DNA of 64,000 nt. It comes from Astragalus membranaceus (lineage: Eukaryota; Streptophyta; Magnoliopsida; Fabales; Fabaceae). The notes under the pieces are model-generated. The model made no database searches and was not told the origin of the DNA. It was given only the letters and a program-made list of their open reading frames with translations. The DNA lies in the NCBI GenBank assembly GCA_039519185.1, contig CM076854.1, positions 76,007,948 to 76,071,947 on the forward strand, in the 5' to 3' direction. A program made the position numbers and the translations under genes. Positions 34,621-46,897 of this stretch are shown one piece after another (position 1 is the first letter of the stretch; each line of letters starts with the position of its first letter).

Positions 34621-35730
34621 TCACCCACTAAATAAGTTGTTCTTGTGACTATGTGTTGATTATGTGTTGTTCTTGTGATTTGCTCTTTCTTCATGCGATT
34701 TTCACCAAATAAAAATTTATTTTTCCTTACCTTTTTGCTTCGGCCTAGAGCCTCTCTTGTTGGATAACATGTTTTCTTGCTTGTTTCTTGAGTTTTGATG
34801 GAATAAAATTGGTTAAGGTAGTCCTTCATGCTCTAAGGTTTGATAGTGTAGAATTAGGGTTTTTATACTTTTTGTTCCCTCTTGTTTTTATGTTAATAAA
34901 TGATGAAATGATGATTGTTTGAGTGTGATATACATGTGTAGATCTTAGGCTTTATGTGTGTGTGTCTAATGATGTGATTTGGTTGCAAGAAATTTGTTGA
35001 ATTTGAGCCTTATTGTGTATATGTATGTTTCGGCCATAAAGCCATTTTTGTGACCAATTTACTTACTCAAATTTGTTGTTTGATCTTGTTTGGTAAATTA
35101 ATTGTTGTGAATTGTGTTTTTTTTTCACTTTTTACCTTTTAGTTTTTACCATTCACTTAAGTGTTACTAAATAGTAAAAAAACATTTTCTTACCTTTTTT
35201 TTTACCTTTCACTTAAAACCCTAAAAAACATTTTACCTTTTACTTTTACCATTTACCTTCACTTAAATAATTCACCACCTTCACTTAAATAAGTTACCAT
35301 TTCATTAATAATTTAACTTTACTTTTTACCTTTCTTAAATTACAAAAAGACCCAAAACATTTTCTAGTTTACATTTATAACTTTTCAACTTTATAAAATC
35401 AACCCAAAAATACTTTTTACCACTTTTTCCTAAGACTCTAAAAACACCAAAACATTTCACCATTTCCTAAGAATAAGGTAACTAAATTTTTACCACTTTT
35501 TATGACACACTCTCACACACTTGCACTTAAATAAAACCTTATTCACTCTCTTGCATTCTCATTTGCTTGTATCTCTTGCATACTCTCTTGTTTTAATCTT
35601 CATGCCTTTTCATATATTCATATCTCTTGCATATTCGTTTGCACTCTCACTTGTTAGTACCTCATGCATCCTTACTTGTTTATACTTCTTGCATTCTCAC
35701 ATGTCCATTCATAATTAAATAACCATGCAT

Positions 35731-35998
35731 CCTCACATGTCCATGCATTCATTAATCAAATGCTCATGCATTCTTGTATGCTCATGCATCTTTGTATATA
35801 CTCATTCTTGCATTCATCCTCACATGTCCATGCATTCATTAATCAAATGCTCATGCATTCTTGTATGCTCATGCATCTTTGTATATACTCATTCTTGCAT
35901 TCATCCTCACATGTCCATGCATTCATTAATCAAATGCTCATGCATTCTTGTATGCTCATGCATCTTTGTATATACTCATTCTTGCATTCATTCTCAAA
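35731..35998 (+). repeat. Three 87-bp tandem repeats in the C 5' LTR
   Basis: Units start at 35731, 35818 and 35905, each beginning CCTCACATGTCCATGCATTC. Because 87 is a multiple of 3, the array creates long repetitive open frames that are not genes. Confidence 0.9.
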
Positions 35999-36545
35999 TG
36001 TTCATGCATTTACATTCATTCATGCTTATCTAATCTAGCACATCATGATCACATGCTCATCCATTTAACTTAGACTATTTTATGCCTATGATCAATTGTA
36101 TTCTTTTGTTGTTGATGCCATTTAAATGTCTTGATTCAATTGTATGCCATTCCATCCATGTGTATGACCTCCTAATGAAGACGTAAGTCTATATGCATGT
36201 TGTAGCATAGAGTCATTAGGGTAAATACACCCCTTCTTGCACACGCACAATTATTTTGAGAACTTTACTTTGCATCCTCAATAACTGTATCTCTTGATTG
36301 TATTGGCATGTTTAATCTCAGTTAGTGATCAACACGTTCATAATTGCTTGATTAGTGAATGTGTTTGTATTTCATTCATTCATGTCGCATCTTTTGGTTA
36401 TGGACTCGGAGTTGGTTGAAATGTTCTACTTATTTTTCCGAAATCCTTTTCCAAATCATCTTTTTCTTAGAACTAATTTTCAAATTAAATCAAATGCTTT
36501 TTCAATAAAAAACTTAGGGCATTTTCTTAAATAAATCATTAGTCA

Positions 36546-36830
36546 TCACTCGAAGCCTTTGCTTGTTTGATCGCTAATGAGGAGTTACTAGTGATAATTC
36601 ACTCAAAGCCATTTGCTTGTTTGATTATCATGAAAGCTCCCGCACCCTAACAAAATGTAAATAAACTCACTCATTTTCAAGAAAATCCCTTTCAAAAATA
36701 ATAACAAAAATGTTGCAACTTATAGTCACTCAAAGCCATTTGCTTGTTTGATTATCGGTTCCAACTATTTTTCTTTCGAGTTAATAGTGGACGCCACTCA
36801 AAGCCATTTGCTTGTTTGGTATTCATAAAC
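36546..36830 (+). repeat. Repeated CACTCAAAGCCATTTGCTTG modules near the U5 end of the C LTR
   Basis: Four copies (about 36547, 36601, 36727, 36796), the first a variant (CACTCGAAGCC). Spacing 55-125 bp. D interrupts the first module in the other LTR copy. Confidence 0.8.
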
Positions 36831-36896
36831 GCTCGAGTCCTATTTCAAAAAAAACTAAAAACAACAAAAACCCTTTTCAAAAATCAAAAGCGAGAA

Positions 36897-36952
36897 CTAC
36901 GTAGCTTTGATCCCTCTTCCAGAGAGGGTACGTAGGAGCGGGTCGTAACCCG
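36897..36952 (+). ncRNA. Candidate structured RNA element, copy 1 (C LTR)
   Basis: Outer stem CTACGTA (36897-36903) with TACGTAG (36929-36935); inner stem CCCTCT (36912-36917) with AGAGGG (36923-36928); 8-nt bulge on the 5' side, none on the 3' side. A second hairpin CGGGT (36939-36943) / ACCCG (36948-36952) follows. Predicted to lie in the RNA leader. No transcription evidence. Confidence 0.6.
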
Positions 36953-36982
36953 TCAAGCACACTTTTAAAAAAAAGCCTAGAA

Positions 36983-37038
36983 CTACGTAGCTTTGATCCC
37001 TCTTCCAGAGAGGGTACGTAGGAGCGGGTCGTAACCCG
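36983..37038 (+). ncRNA. Candidate structured RNA element, copy 2 (C LTR)
   Basis: Identical to copy 1 and 86 bp downstream of it. Confidence 0.6.
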
Positions 37039-37424
37039 TCAAGCACCCCTTTTAAAAATCTTTGTTTTGTTCCGCTTTTCAAAGATACCAAAAATACTTT
37101 TCTTCTCAATAAAACCGTTTCTCAAACGAAAATAAAAAGAAAGGAAGTAGAACAAAAATCATTTCAAGTCAACTTTTTCTAAGCCACACATCAAAGTTAA
37201 TGGTTCCCTTTCGGTAGAAAGGAGGTGCGGGGTGCTAATACCTTCCCCGTACCTAACCGACCCCCGAACCTACATCTCAATGTTTTCGAAAGACCATCCG
37301 CCTTTTTCAAAAGACTTTTTCCAATGTTTTAGTCTTTAAAAATAAATATTGGTGGCGGCTTCAAAATTTTTCCACGTTGTCAAACTGAGGAATCCTTTAA
37401 CCGGATTTTTCGGGGCGCAACAGC

Positions 37425-37442
37425 TGGCGACTTCACTGGGGA
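37425..37442 (+). promoter_or_regulatory. Primer-binding site of element C (Ogre/Tat type)
   Basis: TGGCGACTTCACTGGGGA lies 2 nt after the LTR end ...GCAACA. It is the same as in D and of the kind reported for Ogre elements (tRNA-Arg primer, from memory). Confidence 0.85.
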
Positions 37443-38886
37443 ACCCTTTTTCAAAAAGGCGAGGGTCAAGCCTAGTTAACCTGATGTGTGGCTTAAAGTG
37501 TTTAACTTGAAAACTTTGTTCTACCTTTTCCTTTTCTTCCTTTTCTTCTCTTATCATGCATTCCTCAATTCCCATGTCCCCTCTTCTTTGCTCCTTTTCT
37601 ACAAGGTAATATCATGCATTATGCCATTATGCCCTTATGATCCCTCCTTCTTCGCTCCCTTTCTTGAGGTAAGCTATACATGTTTGTTGTTGATACCTTA
37701 GGTTAGTTTATTTTGTTTTGAAATAATATTAAACCCTAGGGTAGACGACTTGATATTGCTTGCTTCTGTCTGGCTGTTCTGGTTTTCCTTGCAGGTGGGG
37801 ATGGGTAGATTTTAGGAAGTATGTCCTCAATCACACACTTTCACACCTTATGATTTGTGTGCTATGAGTGGGCTCCTATACCCGGATCCAACAAACACTT
37901 AGGGGAGTGGAGACGATTAGTGACTGTCATTCGAGACCTTTGTCTGTCTGATACTCATGAAAGTCTCAACCAGAGTACGCTTTCTTATGACGCCCCACAC
38001 TTGGTAGTATTCTACATTTGTGGTGTCGGCATGAGGATTCTATAGCTCTGGTAGCCATTGGTAGGGCACGAGGGCATACGAATTGTATGTTGCATTGTAG
38101 TTTAGACATGTCTTTCCAAAAAAAAAAAAAAGAGGAAAGGGTTGCCATTGTAGCCTTCTCTTTTGCCGGTCCGTACGAAGTGACATATGGCCCACTTCAT
38201 TTTCAAAAAAAAAAAGAAAGAAAAGGTTGCCGCTGTAGCCTTTCTCCTACCGGTCCATATGAAATAACGTACGGCCCACATTTTCGAAAAATAATAATAT
38301 ATTTCCCTTCATCAAATAAACCACTGCGTGAGGCGGCACGTGGTATATCTCCTCAATTTTTGAACTTCCGTCCATATGCATCGCCTTTATTTTTTTTCAT
38401 TCACCTCATGACCGCATTATGCTGCATTCTTTAAAACCAAAATTGTAAATATGTGCATTCGTATTGCATCTCATTTGCATTTGCTTGCTGGGGATCACCG
38501 AATAATGTGCCGTCTTGTCATAGGAGCGTCAGAATGGAATCGAATAGCAAGGCTTCACTTACTTCTCGCTTCCCAGTTATGAAGAAGGTTAATTTGCTAT
38601 TTCGATTCCTCGTTTACTTCACTTCCTAAATCAAAAAAAAAAGAAAAAGTTTATGCGCTTATGACAAGATAAGGCATCCCGTGGTTCCCGGCATCAAGCA
38701 AACATTGTCCATGCATCTATTCATGCATTTATCTTGATTCTTATGCAATAAATGTCAAAACAAACATAAAATCATACATTATCATTTCATGCGCATACAT
38801 TTGTATCTCATTCATACTCATTCATTTGCATACTTACATCATGCATTACATAAAACAAAATTTTGAAAAAAAAACATACATATATC

Positions 38887-38980
38887 CTGCATCCTGCATC
38901 ATTGCATCACTGCATCATTGCATCACTGCATCACTGCATCATTGCATCATTGCATCATTATATCATTGCGTCATTTGCAT
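38887..38980 (+). repeat. Microsatellite-like (ATTGCATC/ACTGCATC)n
   Basis: About ten 8-9 bp units of CATTGCAT/CACTGCAT type in the C interior. Confidence 0.85.
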
Positions 38981-39113
38981 TAAATAAATTTCCAATTTTG
39001 AAAGAATCATTCATCCTGCATTTCATTTCATTGCCTAAAAATGAAAAAAAAACAATTATCATTTGCATAGCATAAGCATTCATGCATAAGCATTATTTAG
39101 GGACACAGTAGAA

Positions 39114-39170
39114 CTACGTACGCTTTGATTCCTCATCACAGGGAGGATACGTAGGAGCGGGTTCGCCCCG
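39114..39170 (+). ncRNA. Candidate structured RNA element, copy 3 (C interior)
   Basis: Outer stem CTACGTA (39114-39120) with TACGTAG (39148-39154). The inner stem is TCCTC (39130-39134) with GAGGA (39143-39147), a different sequence from copies 1 and 2 but still paired. The second hairpin is CGGG/CCCG (39158-39161, 39167-39170). Confidence 0.55.
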
Positions 39171-39827
39171 TCAAGCATAACAAATTAAAAACTTCATTTT
39201 GAAAAGCGTTTTTCGCACTCCTTTCAAAATACATTTCATTTTGCATCAAAATCATAAAAACCTTTAGAATAATCACACTTCTCAAGTGGTTATTTTTCCA
39301 TGCATTTGCATACCATGATCTGTACATCCGTTTGTTGCATAAAATAAAGGATTTGATGAGAGACGAGACGGCTTTGCAAAGTAATCATTCTTTCAAAATT
39401 TCAAGGTGTTCCAAGGTGCTCAGTTTCTCGAGTCGGTAGCTCAAAACAAAAAAAAATTTGCATCTCATCCATTCCATGATAAAAGACTGAAACAGTTCAT
39501 CAAAAAGTTTTTATATCATGTTCTAACTGATGCTAACTCTCTGTGAAGCGTTCTTCCAGTCAGCATGCATGCCACGTGCAATTTCTCTTGTTTGAGTCAG
39601 TCAGTTTCCTTCCTTGTCATCATCACCATCCAAGTCTAATCCCGCCCCATCCACCCATAAAGCGCATATTCTCCCCTATCAGTGCATACTTGACTTTTTG
39701 GTTCATTTTAACACTTTAAGTCCTCCATGTTGGGGCAAGTCTGTGATCACTAAGTTTCCTTGTCAATATCATATACCTTGAGTGCAAGTCTTCCAAAAAT
39801 AATATAATAAACAAGAAAATAAGCTCG

Positions 39828-39906
39828 CTAGGTTGAAAACCCGCAAAGGGCGGCCTAGGCAAAAAAAAAGCGCCCGGTGGATTGAAAACTCGCAAAGAGC
39901 GGTCCA
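39828..39906 (+). ncRNA. Paired post-pol hairpins (element C)
   Basis: Unit 1: CTAGG/CCTAG outer stem (39828, 39854) with CCC-GCAAA-GGG inside (39840-39850). Unit 2: TGGA/TCCA outer stem (39878, 39903) with CTC-GCAAA-GAG inside (39889-39899). Homologous to 61973-62051, directly after pol in D. This places the coding-region deletion of C just upstream of 39828. Confidence 0.6.
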
Positions 39907-42335
39907 GGCAAAAGTTAGGGCATAAAAAAAAAGAAAGAAAAATGCAAAGAAAAGTGCAAACACATGAAGGTAGATAAATTATTGTTCCAAAGTTAAGTCT
40001 TACAGAAATAAGCAATCGGGATTTGAAGTGAAGTTTGGCCATACCCTCAAAAACCCAAAATCCCAGAAAATCCCTTTCCTACCCACCTTAAGCCAAGAAA
40101 AACCAAAATCCAAAAATCACCCTAGACAAGGATCACCTCAAATATCAAAAAACAGGGCATCACCTTTTACCAGCTCACCCGAGTCAAAGAATGAAAAGAG
40201 CCAAATAAAAAAAAGACCAAGAAAAAAGGAGAAAATCAAAAAGGGATTCAAAAATGAAAACCCCAAAACAAGAGAAACAAAAGAAATATCAGTGGTGAGC
40301 TGGTACATGTTGCCACAAAACACAAGAAATCCTTGTCTCAATAAACCTTCAAACACTTCATCAATCCCATACACCCCCTTCCATAAACCGCAAACACTTT
40401 CCTTTGACCTCGACGTCCCGCCCCTCACAAACCCTTAGCCAGGAATAAAATTTCCAAACACCCTATCAAGCCATTTAACCCTCATAGACCATTAACCGTC
40501 AAATCAATGCCGAATAAAAATCATCCTCCCATCAACCTCAAACACTTCGATAAGCCCAATTATCCCTCCTCCACGAAACACCACAATCCTGAAATGTCCA
40601 GTCCGATCAATGACCGGTTGCTTTCGTTTTCTCAAGTTTTAATCTTAGGACAACTAAGTTTATCTGTCTACAATGTGTTTGCTCAAAAAAAAAAACAAAC
40701 GATCAGAAAAAAGAAAGCTGATCAAGAAAAAACAAACCCTCAAGAAAAAGAAATGAGGGAGCAAAAACAAACAGTCAGAAAAAAGAAAGCTGACAAAATA
40801 AAAGAGGGACCTGCACTCCAAAACAGCTTCGAACTGCATTAAAACAAGGTTTAGTGATCACCAAGTGAGGCTTCTTTCACACCAAAAGTCAAGACATCAG
40901 TAGAGAACCAAATATTTGCACTGAGAACGTCACTCAGATTCAAAAGTTGGGGCATTCTCTTCACCACCCACCCACCCTGGTCTTGGGAAAGTCTGTTCAA
41001 ATGCCCATCCCATGTCACTCCAATTGTCAATACTTCCAAGGTGAGGGGGAAGTACATTCCCACTCCTTCACCTCATTCATTCCCATAAAAAACCTCACCG
41101 GGGCAATCTCTCAACTCACTATCCTAAACAAGGCCTTGTCATTCTAACTGGGGCAGCTTTGTCCTTGTTATGACTGGGGCAATATCAAACTTTATGGGTT
41201 GGGACAAAATCTCTTTGGATCCACCTTCCCTTTCAAAAGCCGAAGCATTCCCAATTCATCATCTTCTACACCCCTAGTTGTTGTCACCACTAGACAGGGG
41301 CAAGTTATTCATTCGTCAAAGACATGAATTGGGGCAATCTTGTATCTCTTGATCCCTCATAAGCTTCGGCAATAACCATGTCTGTCATTTCTTCACTTGC
41401 CATAAATATCCATACCCTAAACCAATTCCAAGTTAACTGACTCATTCATTCACGTTTGCACTCCTATGCATGCTTACTAGACAATGCTTCAAAGAGAGAG
41501 AACACAAGTTAGTCATGCGATATCTCAGATTCAGTCGTCATTGGAAGGAAGAGAAAACAAGTGAGCTTGTTTGTAAATAAACACCTTGAGAACACCAGAG
41601 TTTTAAGCAAAACTAGTTTTTTTCAAAAAGAATGATCCAGATTCACCTCCACTTTTGTTTTGCATCCAAAGTCTCGCGTCTCATCATCTCAAAAATGTTT
41701 AATCATGCATATCGTATTTTTCGCCTCATGCATTTGGGCGTTCCGTTTTGTTTATCATAGTGTCTCATTTGCATCGTGCCAACATCATCATTTTATGAAA
41801 GGCAACAAAAAAAGAAACAACGGATAAAAAAAAAATCATTCCATCAAGCATCAAAGCATTGCATCAAAAAGAAAGAAAAAGCAAAACACGTCATCCCATG
41901 TCATAACATTCGCATCCAAGCATTTCATTCAAATCATATTCACATTTGCATTTCATGCACTCATCGCATCCCATCATTACAAAAATGTTTCTGTATCCCA
42001 GCCACTAATATCATTACACTATGCATCATAACATTAGCATCCAAACATTTCATTTGCATTCACATTTCATGCATTCATCGCGTGCCATCCAAAATCCTAA
42101 TGTTTCCCAATCAACCATTTCATATCATCACCCCATGTACCATAACAGTTGCACTCAAGCATTTCATTTGCATCATATTAATGTTTGCATTTCATAGAAG
42201 TAAAAGAACAAAAATATTGCATCAAGGCATTGCATTTGCATCATGCATCTCATAAAAAAAAACAAACAAAACGAGGTCTTCCATTGCATACACTTGCATT
42301 CCATGCGCACACTGAAATTCCACAAATCATCAAGT

Positions 42336-42610
42336 CAAACCAGACCTTTGTGTCCTTAAACCAGGCCTTTAGGGCCCATAAACCAGACCAATATGCAGAC
42401 ACATATTGCTCCATAACTCAGGCATGTCGGCCCTTAAACCAGATCATTGCGATCCATAAACCAGACCTTTGTGTCCTTAAACCAGATCATTGCGATCCAT
42501 AAACCAGACCTTCTTGTCCTTAAACCAGACCTTTGGGGTCCATAAATCAGACCAATATGCAGACACATATTGCTCCATAAACCAGGCTTGTCGGCCCATA
42601 AATCCAGCAT
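42336..42610 (+). repeat. ACCAGACC/CCTTAAACCAG repeats with a duplicated block (element C)
   Basis: About a dozen variants of ...AAACCAGACC..., and a block with CAATATGCAGACACATATTG that appears twice (about 42388 and 42554). Confidence 0.75.
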
Positions 42611-42899
42611 TGTAGGCATCAGCGTCACATGCATCTACGTAGCATACATCTGCATTACATTTGCATGACCGCATCTTGTGCATTCATCACATGACGAAAA
42701 CCAAAGTAAAAAGAATAAAGGGCATTTCATAAACATTCATCATCTCAATAAACTCATCGCATAGCATGCATCTGCATAACATGCCTTCGCATAACATGCA
42801 TCCACACTCCTTGCATCATTCCTTGCATCAGCTGACGTATGCAGGTACCTCAATCCAGTGCGGCAGCATTGGCCATCTCAACCAATCAGCAGGATTCAT

Positions 42900-43420
42900 A
42901 AATCCATTCAGGACCCAAGTGTCCCTTCAGGCCAACCAACCAATAGGATTCCTGAATCCCTTCAGGACCCAAGTGTCCCTTCAAAAGCAGACTTCACCTC
43001 GTATTCGAGCTGCGGGTAAGTCCTTCAGACCCCAATTGGTCCTTCAGACTAGTTGTGTCATCCTAAGACACAGCGGACGTCCTTCATGGTCAACATATCA
43101 GTTCCGGATCTGATCTTGACCCATCATGGCCGCTCGGAAAAGGCCACCCCCCCCCCCCCAAGCAGACCGTTTTACTAGTACCGTTGCTAGTTTGCGCTTC
43201 ATCAGACCCATTGGTCCATCAGGCTTAGGCATGCCCTTCAGACCTCGTCGGTCCTTCAGTTTAACTCCAATCAATGCGCCAAGCATCGACTGCGAATTAG
43301 ACCTTCAGAGCCTTAGTGCTCCTTCAGACCCTGAGTGGTCCTTCAGAGCCTTAGTGCTCCTTCAGACCCTAAGTGGTCCTTCAGAGCCTTAGTGTTCCTT
43401 CAGATCCCGAGTGGTCCATC
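42900..43420 (+). repeat. CCTTCAG minisatellite in the C tail
   Basis: Units of about 19 bp (CCTTCAGAGCCTTAGTGCT / CCTTCAGACCCTGAGTGGT), most regular at 43300-43420. Same position in the element as the large D minisatellite, with a related unit. Confidence 0.75.
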
Positions 43421-43485
43421 ATTTTCTTTCTCTCGGTTAATACGCCAAGTGTTAACCGTTCCCCGTTTGTTCTCAAGCCCCTCTT

Positions 43486-46400
43486 TTTTCAATCAAAAAT
43501 AAATAAATCAAGTCTTAGCATTCATCCTAGAGGTTAGGAAGAGCATCATGCTCGCATCTTAGAAGTTCCCGAATGCATTTTAGGGTTAGAAAAGCATTGC
43601 ATGGCATTTTAGAGCACTTTCTCTAGGGTTTCTAGGGTTTTTCCTAGTTCAAAGGGTATTTTGGTAATTTCACCAAAAAGATTTAATTTCTCATCATGCA
43701 TACATTTATAGAGTTTTAGAGTCATCCAAAGGGTCTCAGGATCATTGTTAGAGTGGAAATGAAGTTTGGAGTAAAACTAGGGTTTTTGGGACAAAAAGGG
43801 GCATTTTGGTCATTTCACTAAAATAAATATTTTCTCAGTAAAAACCACTATGCATCTCTTGAGGAATTTATGTGAGTCCAAGTGAGTGGAGTTGTGTATT
43901 TTTTGTGCATCATGGGAGTGTTTTTGGCATGAAATTCGGTTTTTGAACAAAAGGGTAAAATGGTCATTTCCTTTGGAGTGGGGTCAACAAATCGATTTTG
44001 GGATTGGTGAGATCATAAAATTCAGAGCCCAATCATTGAATCATGGGACATGGCCCAAAATGGCAAGAATTTAGAAGAATTATCTTGAAAGGAATAAGGA
44101 ATATCCCTTTGAATTTTGAAAGGTCAAGTGTAGTACAATAGTACAAGTTGCAATTCCACTCACTCTCTCTCCTATGTGCTGCGAATTTCCTCTCAATTCC
44201 AGCCCATTTTTTTGTGCTCTTTCATGCCCATGATCCTTGTGAAATGATCCATAGCCATTGATTAAAATTTTTGATCAAATCCTAGGCTATAACTCAATGT
44301 AAAAAGACCTAAGGGCCCTCAACAATTTTTGCTCTCCAAAAAAACTCCAAAACCATGTGCACTCCTTCACAATCAGCTCATTTGTGCTTCTTGAGTGTCC
44401 CTAATCCTTGTGCATTGCAATCTTGACCCTCCATTCAAATTCTATCTCAAATCCTAGTGGATTGCAAAAAGCACATTGTCACAAATACCCTTAAAATGAC
44501 CTCCACATAAAAGCCCAAAATTGGAGAAGCTCTTGGCCTCACTCTCATTTTTTACCCTAGCACACAATCAGCTGGAAAACCCTCTCCTCCTCTCCTTTGC
44601 CCAGCCGAAACCTCTCCCTCATTCTCCTCCTCAATTTCTTCAACTTTCATCCACTAAATCACTTAAAACTCATTCTATATTCATATATCCTCTTCCTTTC
44701 ATCTTTGATTCCACATTTACATCATCAAAGGGGCTGATCCTTCAAGGTCACGTGGTTGTTTTTGGTGACTTTTTGAGGAGTGTTGGTGATTGGTTACTCT
44801 TGATTCTCATTTCTACTCTTGTTTAGCTTGGAACTAAGGTATAACATAAAACCCTTTGCATTTTCATCCATTTTCTTGCATCAAAATCCTTTTTCAACTT
44901 ATATTTGCATCTCATAACATCATTTAAATGTAGATTAGGGGCTGTTGTGGGTGAGAGTTGGCATCTCACCCACTAAATAAGTTGTTCTTGTGACTATGTG
45001 TTGATTATGTGTTGTTCTTGTGATTTGCTCTTTCTTCATGCGATTTTCACCAAATAAAAATTTATTTTTCCTTACCTTTTTGCTTCGGCCTAGAGCCTCT
45101 CTTGTTGGATAACATGTTTTCTTGCTTGTTTCTTGAGTTTTGATGGAATAAAATTGGTTAAGGTAGTCCTTCATGCTCTAAGGTTTGATAGTGTAGAATT
45201 AGGGTTTTTATACTTTTTGTTCCCTCTTGTTTTTATGTTAATAAATGATGAAATGATGATTGTTTGAGTGTGATATACATGTGTAGATCTTAGGGTTTAT
45301 GTGTGTGTGTCTAATGATGTGATTTGGTTGCAAGAAATTTGTTGAATTTGAGCCTTATTGTGTATATGTATGTTTCGGCCATAAAGCCATTTTTGTGACC
45401 AATTTACTTACTCAAATTTGTTGTTTGATCTTGTTTGGTAAATTAATTGTTGTGAATTGTGTTTTTTTTTTCACTTTTTACCTTTTAGTTTTTACCATTC
45501 ACTTAAGTGTTACTAAATAGTAAAAAAACATTTTCTTACCTTTTTTTTTACCTTTCACTTAAAACCCTAAAAAACATTTTACCTTTTACTTTTACCATTT
45601 ACCTTCACTTAAATAATTCACCACCTTCACTTAAATAAGTTACCATTTCATTAATAATTTACCTTTACTTTTTACCTTTCTTAAATTACAAAAAGACCCA
45701 AAACATTTTCTAGTTTACATTTATAACTTTTCAACTTTATAAAATCAACCCAAAAATACTTTTTACCACTTTTTCCTAAGACTCTAAAAACACCAAAACA
45801 TTTCACCATTTCCTAAGAATAAGGTAACTAAATTTTTACCACTTTTTATGACACACTCTCACACACTTGCACTTAAATAAAACCTTATTCACTCTCTTGC
45901 ATTCTCATTTGCTTGTATCTCTTGCATACTCTCTTGTTTTAATCTTCATGCCTTTTCATATATTCATATCTCTTGCATATTCGTTTGCACTCTCACTTGT
46001 TAGTACCTCATGCATCCTTACTTGTTTATACTTCTTGCATTCTCACATGTCCATTCATAATTAAATAACCATGCATCCTCACATGTCCATGCATTCATTA
46101 ATCAAATGCTCATGCATTCTTGTATGCTCATGCATCTTTGTATATACTCATTCTTGCATTCATCCTCACATGTCCATGCATTCATTAATCAAATGCTCAT
46201 GCATTCTTGTATGCTCATGCATCTTTGTATATACTCATTCTTGCATTCATCCTCACATGTCCATGCATTCATTAATCAAATGCTCATGCATTCTTGTATG
46301 CTCATGCATCTTTGTATATACTCATTCTTGCATTCATTCTCAAATGTTCATGCATTTACATGCATTCATGCTTATCTAATCTAGCACATCATGATCACAT

Positions 46401-46897
46401 GCTCATCCATTTAACTTAGACTATTTTATGCCTATGATCAATTGTATTCTTTTGTTGTTGATGCCATTTAAATGTCTTGATTCAATTGTATGCCATTCCA
46501 TCCATGTGTATGACCTCCTAATGAAGACGTAAGTCTACATGCATGTTGTAGCATAGAGTCATTAGGGTAAATATACCCCTTCTTGCACACGCACAATTAT
46601 TTTGAGAACTTTACTTTGCATCCTCAATAACTGTATCTCTTGATTGTATTGGCATGTTTAATCTCAGTTAGTGATCAACACGTTCATAATTGCTTGATTA
46701 GTGAATGTGTTTGTATTTCATTCATTCATGTCGCATCTTTTGGTTATGGACTCGGAGTTGGTTGAAATGTTCTACTTATTTTTCCGAAATCCTTTTCCAA
46801 ATCATCTTTTTCTTAGAACTAATTTTCAAATTAAATCAAATGCTTTTTCAATAAAAAACTTAGGGCATTTTCTTAAATAAATCATTAGTCATCACTC
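43486..46897 (+). repeat. Element C 3' LTR, truncated at both ends
   Basis: Starts at TTTTCAATCAAAAAT, lacking about 43 bp of the LTR start, and stops at ...ATCACTC, where the D LTR begins. It contains the empty site of the B insertion (GCATCTCACCCACTAA, about 44961). It includes the three 87-bp repeats at 46077-46344. About 870 bp of LTR end should be found beyond D. Confidence 0.87.
46077..46344 (+). repeat. Three 87-bp tandem repeats in the C 3' LTR
   Basis: Same array as 35731-35998. Both LTRs have three units, so the array was copied with the element. Confidence 0.88.

Larger units (their letters stand above)
34621..37422 (+). repeat. Element C 5' LTR, second part (after the B insertion)
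   Basis: Resumes with TCACCCACTAAATAAG (the TCACC is the duplication) and ends CGGGGCGCAACA, 2 nt before the primer site. It matches 44966-46897 up to 36551, where D cuts the other copy. It holds tandem 87-bp repeats, repeated CACTCAAAGCC modules and two copies of a double hairpin. Confidence 0.88.
37443..39820 (+). other. Element C leader-like interior, non-coding
   Basis: Parts match D's leader: AAACCCTAGGGTAGA near 37731 and the TTGCAGGTGGGG site at 37793 correspond to 51817 and 51870 in D. Contains A-rich runs (38118-38131, 38208-38216), ATGCAT-rich DNA (38700-38840) and a third copy of the double hairpin. Small open frames (for example 38018-38434) show no family motif. Confidence 0.7.
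39907..43485 (+). other. Element C 3' non-coding interior
   Basis: Matches D's tail in blocks: AAACAAACGATCAGAAAAAA near 40690 (D 62655) and CAGGTACCTCAATCCA near 42843 (D 62827). Recurrent GGGGCAA/GGGGCAG motifs lie at 41100-41350 and a C12-13 run at 43147-43159. Open frames (40028-40438, 41776-42255) are compositionally biased and I do not call them genes. No purine tract precedes the 3' LTR. Confidence 0.7.
23854..46897 (+). mobile_element. Element C: coding-less Ogre-like (Tat) LTR retroelement, carrying nested B and truncated by D
   Basis: 5' LTR at 23854-25386 plus 34626-37422 (about 4.33 kb without B), primer site at 37425, a non-coding interior (37443-43485) and a 3' LTR (43486-46897) that stops where D begins. 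Its LTR start closely matches that of D, and its primer site, leader and post-pol motifs are homologous to D's, but ORF1, gag and pol are absent. By eye its two LTRs differ at roughly 17 positions plus small indels over about 3.4 kb, so it is older than A and B. Confidence 0.85.

Noticed and set aside
35725..36038. Repetitive open frames (MHSLIKCSCIL... type), also at 46071-46384
   Set aside because: The 87-bp repeat unit is divisible by three, so several frames stay open by chance; they lie in LTR U5.
40028..42502. Lys/Pro- and His/Ser-rich frames in the C interior
   Set aside because: Biased composition from A-rich and CATGCAT-rich DNA, no similarity to Ogre proteins, and homologous blocks in D are non-coding.
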